Shown here: piece by piece, positions 19,585 through 31,800 of the stretch
How the letters are laid out: every line of letters starts with the position of its first letter
Position numbering within the stretch: the stretch's first letter is position 1
Assembly: GCF_958979055.1 (NCBI RefSeq)
Contig: NC_084897.1
Coordinates: forward strand, 25,013,628-25,077,627
Length of the DNA stretch: 64,000 nucleotides
DNA from: Alnus glutinosa
Taxonomy: Eukaryota > Streptophyta > Magnoliopsida > Fagales > Betulaceae
Direction of reading: 5' to 3'
Translations under genes and position numbers: made by a program
The notes under the pieces: generated by a model
Database searches by the model: none
Told to the model about the DNA's origin: nothing
What the model saw: only the letters and a program-made list of their open reading frames with translations

Positions 19585-21640
19585 CGAGTATTTTGCGCAT
19601 TTCACTTATCTAAATAAGGGATTCCCATCAATGCTCGATAGCTATAAATGAAAAGGTATTGTTTAGCATTGGTGTAGGGTTTATTTAAGAATAAATTTAT
19701 TTATAGTTGCTAAATTAAATGAATTGATTTAAGGGAGGAATCAAGTAATGTTCATTTTCATGCCAAAATAGGGAAGCTTTCGTTGTGAGTCCATGTTGGG
19801 CCCTAGTTTAAAGCCCATTTAAATATAAAAGACCTCTACTACATGGCAATAATTAAAAGGGACCGTCACATTTCAAGCATCAAAGATTCATATTCAGGCT
19901 AAATGGACTCTTTTCAAAAAGAGTAATATTACTAGATACTACATCTAATTTAACCATTGGTGTGCCTTCAATGCGGGAAAACTATTCTAATGTAAACTAT
20001 ATAAATAAATATACAAAACAAAAAACTTATAAAAAAAAAAAAGGAGAACATTTAGAATATTCACCTACGACCATAGAGTCTTTTGTGTTTTGCGAGAGTA
20101 GAGCCTCCACGTAAGGCGCATACCCTGGAAATCATCGACTATTTGGCCTCAAATTGGGATACCCAAACCTGGTTGCTCACACTTCTCCTCAGAACCTACA
20201 AGGAGGGATGGGGTGGTGGGTCTGCTTCTTCTGGTAGGCAAGTAAGTGGAGCCGGCTCAATAAAATTTGAGGCCTAAGACGACAAGTTTAAGTTAGATAA
20301 TTTTCTTATATTTAAATATTAATTAAATTAAATTTATTTTAATATTTATATTATATTTTTTTATTTAATATGTCAATTAGAGCACTTTTTTCTATTTGTA
20401 AAATATTTTTTAATATTTTTTAATTTTATAACTTATTAGATAGAATGACTTATCACTTGATTTAAAGACATGAAATAAGAAGATTTAAAGAAAAATAAAG
20501 AGAAAAATGAAAATAAGTTATAATGATTGATTTGTAGTAGAACATAATGTGGAAAAAATTATTAAACATTGAAGAACTCACTGATGGTGTAATTCTATAT
20601 ATCTATTATGCACAATGCAAACAATGAGAATTTATGCATTTTGAAGACTTTTCATATTTTTTTAAACATTCAATTCAAATAAACGTTAGAGAAAAAATTA
20701 TGAATGTTGGTTGCTTAATTAATTATTGTAAAGATTTAATTATTTGAATTAATATGAAAAATTAATTTTTATTTATAAAATTATAAAAATTAACTTCACA
20801 AACCTTTTATTTATAATAAATCATATATAATTTTTTAATAATGAAATTAAGTTTTTTATATTATATATTATAATCTTAATTAATATAATCTCAAGTTGAG
20901 TCAAATTTATACAATTAAGTTCGATTCGTTTAATTAATAAACGAAATTAAATTACTACTTAAGTTTTGTTCGTTTAATAAGTGAACTGAACTTGAGCTGA
21001 TCGAGCTCAAACTATTAATGATGAGCTCAATTTATTTACAGGCCAGCTACATATACAGCCAGGAATGTGACTAAACTCAACGGACAACATGAATCTAAAT
21101 TCTTAATCTTTTTCTTTTGTCGATCACTAGCATTTTATAACTTTTTTTTTACATACGTGTAGGAAAACAAATCAAATGATTGATCTTAAAAGAAAATTGT
21201 TAGAGTTGTGCAAGAAACAGTACTCAAGATATTTACGCAACACACTCACCTGGGGTGGGACCCATGTGAGTGGGACCCATCACATGAGTCTCATCTATGT
21301 GAGTGTGTTGTGTAATTGTTGTGTAAAGTGTGTTGTGCAATGATCACTTTCCTATCCAAATTGTAATTACGGTGTAATAAGGTGCTGAAAACTTGAAGAA
21401 ACTTATATACACACACGATGATAATTGATTAAAAAAAATAAAAAATTTGTTAATTGAGAAAAAAAAAAAAAATGTAATGTACGTGTTAGCTACAATTTCA
21501 TTTCATTTTACTATGACCAAAGATAAACTTTAGTTTCCATCCTCTTCCTGAAGCCTAAGAAAATCTGCAGTCATCTTTTTAAAAAATCTCTCTAGAAAAT
21601 TTTAGTAAGTGTAGAACTTTTCTTCCAACCTATGGTTATC
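19585..21640. other. AT-rich spacer upstream of dehydrin
   Basis: No gene is seen. A short hairpin with 17-bp arms lies at 21233-21315 (left arm TTACGCAACACACTCAC). It carries GTGGGACCCAT motifs like the foldback elements at 19.4 and 46.3 kb. The 21481-21580 duplicate is listed separately. The rest, especially 20280-21000, is very AT-rich. Confidence 0.6.
21481..21580 (+). repeat. duplicate of 18087-18183 in dehydrin upstream region
   Basis: This is the second copy of the roughly 100-bp segment, about 380 bases upstream of the dehydrin TATA box. Shared sequence includes CACTATGACCAAAGATAA-type and CCATCCTCTTCCT motifs, with a few substitutions and small indels. Confidence 0.85.
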
Positions 21641-21641
21641 T

Positions 21642-21649
21642 CCACGTGG
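21642..21649 (+). promoter_or_regulatory. G-box/ABRE-like site
   Basis: CCACGTGG, a palindromic G-box with ABRE core, about 225 bases upstream of the dehydrin TATA box. bZIP (ABF/AREB) binding to such sites drives ABA induction of RAB-type dehydrins (established for the family). Confidence 0.6.
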
Positions 21650-21783
21650 GACCTAGCTATGAGATGATAAAAAATCCTTCATGCCTATCCAGGACCCCGC
21701 CCAGGCATACGAGATTAACTACTCCTGTCGGATCAGAAACTTGTCCGCTTTTAAGAGCGCCACGATCGAAGCCGTGAATAGTA

Positions 21784-21790
21784 ACGTGGC
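21784..21790 (+). promoter_or_regulatory. ABRE core
   Basis: ACGTGGC matches the ABRE consensus and lies about 83 bases upstream of the TATA box, a usual distance in ABA-responsive promoters. Confidence 0.6.
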
Positions 21791-21866
21791 AGGTGATAAA
21801 GGCTTCTGTGATGTGTAACATCCTGTTGTCTTCCACGTTCAAACACGCCCGCTACATTGTGTCACC

Positions 21867-21875
21867 TATATAAAA
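21867..21875 (+). promoter_or_regulatory. TATA box of dehydrin gene
   Basis: TATATAAAA lies 86 bases before the ATG at 21961, suitable for a leader of roughly 55 bases. Confidence 0.75.
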
Positions 21876-21960
21876 TCAAAACTCAGGCCGTCTTCGAAAT
21901 CCATCAAACATATCCATATACAATCAACTGGTGTCTTCGTTTTTGCTCATTACCTTGAAA

Positions 21961-22576
21961 ATGGCACATTACCAAAACCAATACGCTGCGTCCGGCCAAA
22001 TCGACGAATACGGCAACCCAATTCGCACAGATCAATACGGCAATACAATTAGCACAGACGAATATGGCAACCCGATTCGCACAGACGAATATGGCAAACC
22101 GATTCGAACGGACGAATTTGGCAACCCGATCCACCGCACAGCTGGCACCGCCGGCGGATTCGGAGCGGGTGGATTCGACACCACCACTCCCCAAGGTATG
22201 CGTCATGATGTAACGGGGACCGGCCATGGGCAGCAGCTCCATGGCGTTTCTGGCAAGCTTCATCGCTCAAGTTCTAATAGCTCTGTAAGCCCTCTCATAT
22301 ATATTTACATAAAATGCCCTTACTGATCTTCATATTCGGTTTTTTAATCTTTGGAAATTGTGTTCGTAGTCCGAGGATGATGGGTATGGCGGGAGAAGGA
22401 CGAAGAAGGGGCTGACGGAGAAGATAAAGGAGAAGATACCTGGGCTTGGACACAAGGATAACCGTTGTAATACAAGTGCAACTACTACATACGGTTACGA
22501 CGAGGGGCGAGTACACGATTGTGAGAAGAAGGGGGTGATGGAAAAGATCAAAGAGAGGCTTCCTGGACATCACTAG
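21961..22576 (+). CDS. RAB18: YSK2-type dehydrin
   Basis: Two exons, 21961-22284 and 22370-22576, encode 176 residues. The 85-base intron interrupts the serine segment, as in other YSK dehydrins. Order: five Y-type units in tandem (residues 14-58), a Gly-rich spacer, the S-segment [14 protein letters not shown] (100-113) and two K-segments, [14 protein letters not shown] (120-133) and [14 protein letters not shown] (161-174). An ORF can be extended upstream only by using GTG, so ATG 21961 is the start. Dehydrins are hydrophilic LEA-2/group II proteins that bind membranes and protect proteins during desiccation. ABRE sites and a TATA box lie upstream. Oddities are the expanded Y region and two cysteines (C141, C159). 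The acidic/basic S-K region and position fit Arabidopsis RAB18. Confidence 0.95.
22000..22134 (+). repeat. five 27-bp units encoding dehydrin Y motifs
   Basis: Five consecutive nine-codon units encode [36 protein letters not shown] and TDEFGNPIH. Adjacent units are very similar at DNA level, indicating expansion by tandem duplication. Confidence 0.95.
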
Positions 22577-23062
22577 ATGTCGCTTTTATATATATATATA
22601 TGCCTATATTTGGTTTTCTTTGCTAAATTAATGCTTGCTTGTAGCTCAAGCAGTAAGCGGTCTTATAATATTTGGTGTCTTTTCTTTTTTTCCCTAAGAG
22701 CCAGTATGCTGGTATGGTACATATATATCGGCGTATACGGTTCAGTCATGTATTGTATTATGAGTCTGTTGTCATAGTTTGTAGTACTTAATATATATAT
22801 ATAATTTTAATATCATTTGTGTATTTCTTATTGTTGTAGTTTGTAGTAATTAATAGATGGTTTCGGACTGTAAATTGTGTGAAGGATCGATAATATTATG
22901 TAGTGAGTACGCATAAAAACGGAACAATCATTAATGGTGCATCGATCTATTTTGGGTCACCAAATTAAATTGTAAGCAATCATCTCTCAAGTCTTACGTA
23001 CGAGGAGTCATATATATGTAGCCATGCATGAGACACGACTTCAAAAAGTAATCATTCTCGAG
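22577..23062. other. dehydrin 3' UTR and spacer
   Basis: Presumed 3' UTR with short TA tracts at 22588-22600 and 22791-22803. No other gene or repeat is recognised before the solo LTR. Confidence 0.55.
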
Positions 23063-23067
23063 CAAAT

Positions 23068-23588
23068 TGTTAGGAAATCCGCCTTTCCCGACATCGGCAG
23101 TAACCGATCAAGAAAGATTCGAGCAGCCCGAGTATCAGATGCACGGTTGACCGACATGAGGCAATGATTATGAGGCCGGCTGAAAGACGCGATTAGGTGA
23201 CTAAACTCCGAGAAATTCGAGATTCACTGAAAGTTCATACCTCATCAGTAGTAAATTAGCTTGTCAGTCACTATTGAGAGTATACATAAACACTGTTCAG
23301 GTCAAAAGAAGTGATGTCCCTTAAAAGCCGGAATAACCTTGCCTAGTCAAAATTACAATAGCCTATAAATAGCAAGACCCAGGTACAAGGTGAGGGCTCT
23401 CTCTCTCTCTCGGTTTTTTGCTTTCAATTCCAAGAAACCTCTCTAAAAAATAGTGTGAGACTAATTTGAGCTTCGGAGGAGAACCGTAGGAAAACCCACA
23501 ACAGTGTGTTCTTGTCATTTTGCAGAATATTATCCATCCTTCCTTTGTAGCTGGAATTGTTACGTCTTCGGTCAGGACTACATCAACA
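23068..23588 (+). mobile_element. solo LTR of a retrotransposon
   Basis: A 521-bp unit begins TGTTAGG and ends CATCAACA, flanked by the perfect 5-bp duplication CAAAT (23063-23067 and 23589-23593). TG...CA ends with short inverted repeats (TGTT/AACA) are standard for LTRs. An internal TATA-like CCTATAAATAG at 23361-23371 and a downstream TTGAGCTTCGGAGG segment resemble U3/R/U5 organisation of gypsy-type plant LTRs. No internal domain or second LTR follows, so it is a recombination-derived solo LTR. The gypsy lineage is inferred. Confidence 0.85.
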
Positions 23589-23593
23589 CAAAT

Positions 23594-24560
23594 CTTCATG
23601 GAAGACAAGGAGCAACATGCGAATTCGAAGGCCTATAAATTATCCACAAAACAGAGTCTCGATAACAAGAGAGAGGAGCTATGGATACAAGTGGTTTAAC
23701 GGTATTGATGAGGATCATGTTATGTTTAATAGCGGTTCTGCAAGTAATATCGGCCTATTCCTCTCCAGCCATTCCTCTGCTCCTTAGCCCGGCCTACTCG
23801 GTCTCTTCCTCCCCTTCCACCTCCCGGCTGCCACCATCTCCTTACCCCTGTATATGATGTTGTTAAACCAATAAAAATATATATTCATTTATTCAGCAAA
23901 ATGTACGTGCTGCGAAGAATTTTGGACCCGCTTTCAAAATACTTTATAAATTTTGGCCCTTTACATCGTCAATATGTTATTATTTGGTCCCCTCAAATTG
24001 ACCATCCGTTATGTTGTGATAGAAAATCAAATTTAATTAAAATGGTTCGAAAATATCTTTGTTTTGACAATTTTTTATTTATTAATTAGTAGAAAAGAAA
24101 CGGTTTTTTAATGATTTGGTCAAATTTAATTTTCCATCCAACATCACAGTCTAAGACCAATAAATGAGGCTAAGTTGCAACAAATTGATAGTTTAAATGG
24201 TTCTTGTCAGTTTGTGGATAAAAAATGATTGTTTATTGAGGGAGCTAAATTATATTTAATCCTAAAGATTTTAAAATAAGTGCAGTTGCACATGGGCAGA
24301 TTTTATTACCATGAATATTTAATAAGTGTCTTGTTATTTGAAATTACTTTCTTCACTCATTTATGTTTAGTTTCTTTCGGCCTAAAATAATTTCTAAAAA
24401 TTAACTTCGACATTTTTCAGTATTTATTAAGGAAGAAAATAAGAGTTTACGGTAAAATAATTTCGATTCGAACAAAATTAGTTACCAAATTTTGAAAAAT
24501 GATTTACGCTTTTCATTTCCGTAAGTCATTTTCCCCAACTCATTCGAAAACCCGGCACTT
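23594..24560. other. spacer, no gene seen
   Basis: There is a mixed-composition segment to about 23850 with short unrelated open frames, then AT-rich DNA. Nothing recognisable was found. Confidence 0.55.
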
Positions 24561-24683
24561 TTGCTATTTTTTACGAGAGTTTCGTCTTCTCCTCAAATAC
24601 AGACGCGCGAGACCTTCTCTCATGTTCTCCTTCACACTGAAACGCACAACTCCTCTCTCTCTCTCTCTCCGCTAGCATCTCAG
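24561..24683 (+). other. candidate 5' UTR exon
   Basis: A pyrimidine-rich segment with a CT repeat (24655-24669) ends CATCTCAG|GTAATCTC, a good splice donor. It resembles plant first non-coding exons and may belong to the gene starting at 26388, or to a lost gene whose remnant is at 25618-25835. No transcript evidence is available. Confidence 0.4.
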
Positions 24684-25617
24684 GTAATCTCACATCTCTC
24701 TCTCTTTGTTGCGTTTCATTTTCGTTTTGGGTTTTTAGCATTCACTTCCGTTTGGTTTCTGAGAAAACTCAAGGGAAGAACTCGATTGTGCATTTTCTCT
24801 CGCTTTCTCTCCCTTGTCTGAATTTATATGGTTTACATGTGATATTTGGGTTTTGGTTGATCTGGATTTGATATGTGGGGACTGTTGGCATGGGGGGCGG
24901 GGATATTTGCTATTGGGTGGTCTGATTTCTTTGTATCTTTTCCCGATGTGATGCTATTGTGCTCTATGTGATATTTTCTGTGTTTACCCTCACTGGTTTG
25001 GTACTTCTCCTGCTTGCATTTCCTCGTTGTCATGGGTCACGATTGACAGAGGTTGGGGACCCGTGTGTTTGGCTGTTATGTGCACTCAAAGTGTTTGTCA
25101 AAATGTCTCTATGCAAGTTGCAATTTTTGTAGGGCAATTATGTTTTAAGTGCTACAGATTTTTGTTGGGCTTTGACTAGATTTCCCCTTCCACACTAATT
25201 AGTCTTCAGCGACACCATTATCAGTGACAACCCAAAATTGATTGTTGGGCTTTGACTAAATTTTCGTATGTTGATATTTTGAAGTTATTTTGCCAAGCAT
25301 GCATTAATTTTTGTAAAATCTAGACCACTTTGGTGTGGGGAAACTTTGCAATGCATGGTTTGAAGGCTCGGAGTTTGGGGTAGTTGACTTAAGATTCGTT
25401 GCTCACTTTAAAATCTTGAGGACTGTAGGAACCTTGGAATACTCTCCTTTGTCAGTTCTGCAAGGAGAAGGGAGCCTCTATATATCCTCCTCATCAGAAC
25501 TTCCAATCAAATAGCTTAACCTTCATCCTCAGTGACCACATCTATCCTCAATGACCATTTTGTACCTTTAGGAACCAACTTTACGAATTTGTTTGCACTA
25601 ATTCATACTAAATGCTG

Positions 25618-25835
25618 TAAGTAGAGCACTAAAGGGATGTTCAGAATTCAGATACACTACCGCTAATGCCAAGCTTTGTGAAAATTCGGGTATTCCTTAG
25701 AGTGTTATGGATTTGAATGGCTGAAGGGTTGCTGATATAAATGATTCAGAACATGTGGGTTTGGATTTTGATGAAGTGTCGTCAAAAGGAAAAGATGTTG
25801 CTTCTTCCAATTCTGCTTCAGCCAAAAGGTCTTAA
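25618..25835 (+). pseudogene. unidentified coding remnant with two stops
   Basis: One frame reads like protein for about 70 codons (for example KLCENSGIP, then DINDSEHVGLDFDEVSSKGK). It is interrupted by TAG (25696-25698) and TGA (about 25723) and ends at TAA 25833-25835. The acidic, serine-rich composition looks like a disordered region of a real protein. I do not recognise the parent gene; chance is possible. Confidence 0.3.
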
Positions 25836-26387
25836 TCCCACATGTTCATATTTTATAAATTGCACTTAACTAAGTCTTCATCTCAGTTTAACATTTAAAA
25901 AGATTAAAAAAAAAAAAAAAATTAAATGGATCAATAGCAAACTGAATTCATTTTACTATTACGCTATGTCAAATGAGAATTATTTTGTTTATTGAATTTA
26001 AAAGATGATATTTTTATTTTAAATAAAAGAATAAATACAAGACATAAAGCTTCAACTACATTTTTGGTAGAATATGTTTGATCACTTTTCAGGATATAGA
26101 TATCTTATTTTCTCATTTAATAATGCTAAATATATTATTCTATTTTTAAAAGAACTGTACGTTCCCGTATAATAATAATATAAAACCTTCAAAAAATAAT
26201 AATAATAATAATATAAAAGATTTTGTGTCCAAAACGGTGAGTTTCAGAAGGGTAGCTCCACTCCATTTTCTCTTTTCCTCATTTGCATGAGAACTCCTCA
26301 TTTTTGGCTAGGCTGACGAAAATTTTGGTTCAGTGGGTTGAAATTGGTGCTTTTCAAGTGGGATAGAGAAAAGCAAGAAAGAAGACT

Positions 26388-27936
26388 ATGTTTGGAACGG
26401 CGATTAGGTATGTGGCGAAGAAACCCAAGCCGAAGATGAAACCGATAGAGTTGAAGACCCCGCCGGAGCAAACGCAGACCATAACCAGGGTCATCTTCGA
26501 TGTCGTCAAGGAGCACGGTCCTCTCACCATTGCAGAAACCTGGGATCGTGTTAAGGTACTTCCAGCTCCCTTTGTCTCTTTGTATCGTTGTACCTGTAAC
26601 ATTGATGATATGGGTCTATGTCTTTGCTGTTGATTTGTGAAAAAATATGTCATCTTTCGAAGATTGATAGCTTATAGCCAATAGAAGCAGCTTTGATTGT
26701 AACATTGTACTGGGCAGTATGGTGATTTTAATGCATTAGTCTGTGAAATTAGTTCTGCCCCATTTTCAATTCACTTTCTTTCTGCTTGTTAAAATATGGA
26801 TTAAGTGATTAAATTCAATATTCTATATCTTTAGAAGTGTTAGTAGCTGAAAGAAAGAATTGCGAAATTGATTTGGCCAGGATAAATTCTCCTGCTGTGT
26901 TGTATTCAATATAGACCGTAAACTGTACAATGATAACTTGGAGCATATGTGCAGTTACAACTGAAACTCAAAGATAATTACAACGAACTAAATATAAATA
27001 ATACAGCAAATACAAGAACTTTGTTATCCTAGCTAACCGCTGAGAATGATCCTTTGTCAATGTCCATTTGAATATTCCCTTCATCATCAGATACCGAAAC
27101 CTTCTGCTTAGCCTTATCTCATCATCTGCAGCAACTGCTACATCAGTAGAAGCAGAGTGTTTGTGAGTCTTTGAGTTCGATTGGAAATGGGACAGACAAC
27201 CACCTGAGCTTCTTGTGTGATCATTAGATGAGTTTTTTGTTTAGCTATTGTTACTTTAACGGTAGCAATTTATCATGGTGTTGGAGCCACCCATTTTAAC
27301 TAAAAAGTTTCATGTGTTGGACTTAATATTGATCAAGCGATTAAGTTTAACATTTGGAACAAAGGGGTGTGAGATGAGTTATTAGTTTCCTTGTCGGGAG
27401 GTGTGGCAGCATCATGCATCATTCAATTCAGGAGGATTTGTGATTTGAATAATATTAGTGTCATTTGTGTAACCTATATCCCAATAGATAATGATTGGTT
27501 TGTTAAGTTGCATTGGGTGCATATTGATCTCAGACGCTAACTAAAGTTGGGAAATGCTATTGCTATTGCTATTGCTTTTTAGAATTTCTTTCTCTTTTAT
27601 GCTTTCAGTTCGAGATCTTTCCGTTCCTTGACTATCTTGCTGCAGTCTCCATCTCTAAAAGTTTCACGATCCCATATGTTTATTTCCTGCAAATTTTTGA
27701 AATGCTTTTTAATGATTTATGTCTTAAATCATTTTCAGGAAGTTGGTTTGAGAGGATTGACGAGCAAAAGGCACATGAAAATAGTGTTGAGGTGGATGAG
27801 AGAGAGGCAGAAGCTTAGGCAAATATGCAACCATGTAGGGCCTCACAAGCAATTTCTATATACAACTTGGTTCACAAAACCCAACATGAAGCAGCCAAAA
27901 CCAGTTAATGATTCCTCAACACCAAAGTCCCCGTAG
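26388..27936 (+). CDS. small conserved protein of unknown function
   Basis: Two exons, 26388-26555 and 27739-27936, with GT-AG borders in phase 0, encode 121 residues. The N-terminus MFGTAIRYVAKKPKPKMK is basic and could be an organelle-targeting sequence. The central part (HGPLTIAETWDRVKEVG and SKRHMKIVLRWMRERQKL) looks like a compact helix-rich, possibly winged-helix fold, followed by a conserved-looking HVGPHKQFLYTTWFTKP motif. I recognise the sequence as typical of a single-copy plant family but cannot name it; a mitochondrial ribosome-associated role is a guess from size, basicity and N-terminus. A 5' UTR exon may lie at 24561-24683. Confidence 0.8.
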
Positions 27937-28812
27937 AAATTATTGTTTTCCTCACTGCAATTGCTTTGCTACAATTATGTAGATGCCAGAACAAAGATGT
28001 GCTTGATTGCAAGTTTCTCTTTTTCCTGTGTATATAATGGCTGTTTGATTTATACTTGTTCGATTTGTCACTTATCAAATTTATGCTTTGCAGACTGTTA
28101 AGATTTTAGACTTATTTCTAAGTCACGGACAAGTGTCTGCAGGGAGGAGATGAGGGGAGGGGAGATGATTCCTCGTTTTTTGCCATAATATAGGAAAGAA
28201 TAAAGTTTCCTCCGGAATAGATAGAATGAGTTTCTATTTAAAATGTATATAATTTTTAACCCAATTTATTAAACTGATATGTATTTGAAATGTATATAAT
28301 TGTCACATACATTGTGAATATGAATCATTTAAATAGATTGAGTTGGAAGAAATTCCTCCAACCCAATTCAAAGGAAAACTTGGTCAATATTTTGCAGTAT
28401 AATGCCCGTAATACGGATCGAAAAGAAGAGAGATGCATACAAATATACAATGCAAGAACTGGCATCAACCACGCTAAACATAGCACTTAAAAGATGATAT
28501 GGAAAAGCCTTTTGTAATATTAAGTTCTGCCTAAAATCATCGGCCTATTGCCATGAGAGCCAAAAGCTAGCGAGTCGATGCCTTAGGAAAAAAATTTTCA
28601 CATACTATACAACTGATGAAAACTATATGAACAGGCTACTAGCGTAATTTATCATCTATACATGATCTACAGCCCTTCCAGAATATGGATAACATAAGGC
28701 AACCAGGTCGTAGATTTGGCCACTGCTACTGAAAGAGCTTCACAATTTAGCTTAATGCATCCCAAGTTAAACACGGGGAGTTCTATTTGGCATTGAAAAA
28801 GTGGAGGAGCCA
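27937..28812. other. convergent 3' region
   Basis: The small-protein gene (plus) and the glycosyltransferase gene (minus) end towards each other here. Presumed 3' UTRs occupy both edges. A repeat with a TTGGAAGAAATTCCTCCAA palindromic core ends near 28371, one of several related copies in the window. No gene is seen. Confidence 0.55.
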
Positions 28813-31800
28813 TTAAGAATATGAGCTTTTCTTTGACTTACGCAACACTTCCTTCAGAACAGCAGCAATTCTATGCGCCATGTGGTGCTCTAAAAAGATT
28901 TCTTTGACCCTCTCATACCCTCTCTTCCCCATTGTGAGCCTCCTCTCAACATGAGTAGCGAGTTTGACAATGTTTTTGGCAAGGGGAGTAATCCCTTCCT
29001 TCCCAACAGGATGCAGCAAACCCGTCGTCCCATTCAATACAATCTCTGTGGTGCCGCCTGCTGCTGTTCCCTGACAAATGTTTTGAAAATAAAGCAATAA
29101 GACTGTTCCTTTACCACATAAGGATACAAAAGCATACTACTATATATGCTGCTCTTGTACTATTCTCTTTTCTTTTAATTTCTTTGCCAAGACGGTATTA
29201 TATGAACTCTACCTAGTACCTAGAGCCTTAGTTGGAAGATAAGTACTCGAAAACTAACTGAAGGGAGTTAATTACCAGTACAGGCAGCTGAAATGCCATA
29301 GCTTCAATGGTTATCCTACCGAAGCATTCTCCCCGTGCCTAGAAGGGATTACCAAAAAAAAAAAAATGGAAAAGAATGGATTATTTACTCGATAAGGAAC
29401 TTAAGTGCACTGTCACATAGTAATCAGAAAAACAAGCCAATTAAATGAAAATAAAACTAGCATGCCTATGATGAAATTCATTAGATTCATACCACACTAA
29501 CTGGAGCAGAGAAAATAGGTCAACCCTTTTTATGCATCACATATTTTATCTATTTGACCAACACGGAACTGCTTCACATTTTTTAAAAAAAGAATGAGAG
29601 AACTCTGGGCTTTCACATTCTATAAGAGAAATGGTTGTCCAAGACCAGCGAACTAATATGCCTACAATACAATTACGCTATAAATAAATTAAACCTCACT
29701 GGCCCCAGATCAAGACCAAATTTCATCCTCACTAACCATATTTGCTATTAAATTCACTTTTGATTCATGTACTGCATTTTGTTTGCAGGATATTTTGTTC
29801 CTCTGACTGACTAATTATTGTCTCCTTCCAACTCAATAACCACTATGTGATAAGTTGACAAGTAGGCAAGCTAAAAAAAGGTAAATAGTGGCTAAAACTG
29901 TTCACATTTTCATAAATGTGATGTCACTAATATTTTCTCAAGAATATCAAAGTCTCTTTTACACTCTTTCTTCTTATCTAAATTGGAAAAAGCAGGACAG
30001 ACTGCTATTGTCATTCATATTAATAAGTCGCAACTTTTTTCACCATTAGCCTCTAAATGACATTATTGCTTATAAACATCCATAGACCGGTAGGGAGGAT
30101 CTTAACCTTGGATAATCTAAGGAAAATGCATGTCATAGTAATGGACTGGTGTTACATGTGCAGGGAGAGCAGGGAATCCATCAATCATCTTATGCTCCAT
30201 AGCAAAGTTGCTAGAGGCTCGTGGGAATTGGGTTTCCGTCTTCAGGATAGAGTGGGTAATGCTTTTTCGGGTGGCAAAGTTATTGGCTAGTTGGAGAAGC
30301 CAGTTTGGTAGTCACCATAATTTAAAAGCACGGAGGATGGCTCCTCATTGCGTGATATGGTGTATTAGGAGAGAATGGCATTACCGAAACTTTGAAGATT
30401 GTGAAAGAAAGGTGATAGAGTTAAAAAATATAATGTTCAAAACACTTTAAGGGTGGATGGCTGCTATCATCAGTGCTCACTTTTCTAACTTCCTAGAATT
30501 TCTAGATTTGTGTTATTCTCCTTAAGTGAGTGTTTCTCTTGTATACTCGTGTACTGGGGTTGCGCTCCTTTGTACTTTTTTATAAAATTGATTTACTTAC
30601 AAGAAAAAAAAATCTATAGAAACATAAACAATCAACGTGCACATGAAAATAACAAAAAAAATAAGCAGAGAAGCAATATAAGATAAGTAATAAATAAACT
30701 CATGTAATGTTTAAAATAAGATATAATACTTGAAAGAGAGAGCGTGTTGCGATAGCAAGATTACCTGGGAATTCTGAACGAGAACATCAATTGCAGCTAG
30801 ATAAGGGGCTACAGTCAGAGTTTTATTTACAAAGTGAACTCGATCTTGAATTTTCTTCAGCATTACAAAGTTACGTAATTCTGACTCAAACTTGGTCTGA
30901 GCAGTCATGTCACTTCCAACAATTACTGCATGCAGCGTTGGCACCTGCAACTTCTTTTCTCGGATCAATTGCAAGCTTTCATAGAATGAACGAAGAAATA
31001 GATCCTGGCCTTTTCCACGCGAAACACCTGCAGTTATTTAGTCCTTTAGTGCCCATAAGCTATGAATATACAAAAACTAGCATAAACGTAACAAGCATTC
31101 TTTTAGTATTAATTTTCTTTGTTTTTTTTTTTTTTTTTTTTTCTCTATTTGGAACAGGGCCCAGGGAATGCGGTAAATGGTGTTATGACAATTAACAAAC
31201 AGAATCCTCTCAAACATATAAGAAGCAACCATGAGTGAAAAAGAAGAGCAGCACTAGAAAACACGGAATTGTCGTAAAGCATTTTAACCAAATGAGCTAT
31301 GGCGATGGTGGGATAACCAAATATAATAATTACAGATAACAAGTGTCTTGATCTATATAAAAGAAGTAGCAATAGCAAATATCTGGCATATGGTTACATT
31401 AGCAACGAAAACATACTGTTTATGATGGCAACTAGTAAATCTTCATTTCGTATTCCAAGAGACTCTCTGACATGTTCACGCAAAACCCTTTTTGCTACAC
31501 TGTCTTCAGCAACTTCCATGAGTTCCTTGCTATTTCCAAGGTGAACAACATAGGTCTCAGGCATTTTAATCCTGCAGAGTGCAAATTATAAAAATATTAA
31601 CCCCATATTGTATTAAATAAATAAAGGATCAAGGGAAGAATAGTTGAACGTGAACACTGCATTCCAAACACTATTGCCTTTCAAAATTCCTGACCCAATC
31701 AACCCACCTAACTTGCCAGAACTGTAATGAATCAGAGGTTGTGTGTGTGTGTGCACGCGCGTGTGCGTGTTTGAGGTGTGGGGGAGTTGTGTGCTTGTGT

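Noticed and set aside
22000-22134. Regular 27-bp repeats considered as a CRISPR-like array
   Set aside because: They are contiguous, lack spacers and encode dehydrin Y motifs in frame.
22049-22270. Antisense open frames across the dehydrin
   Set aside because: They arise from the repeated Y-unit DNA, and the plus-strand gene is clear.
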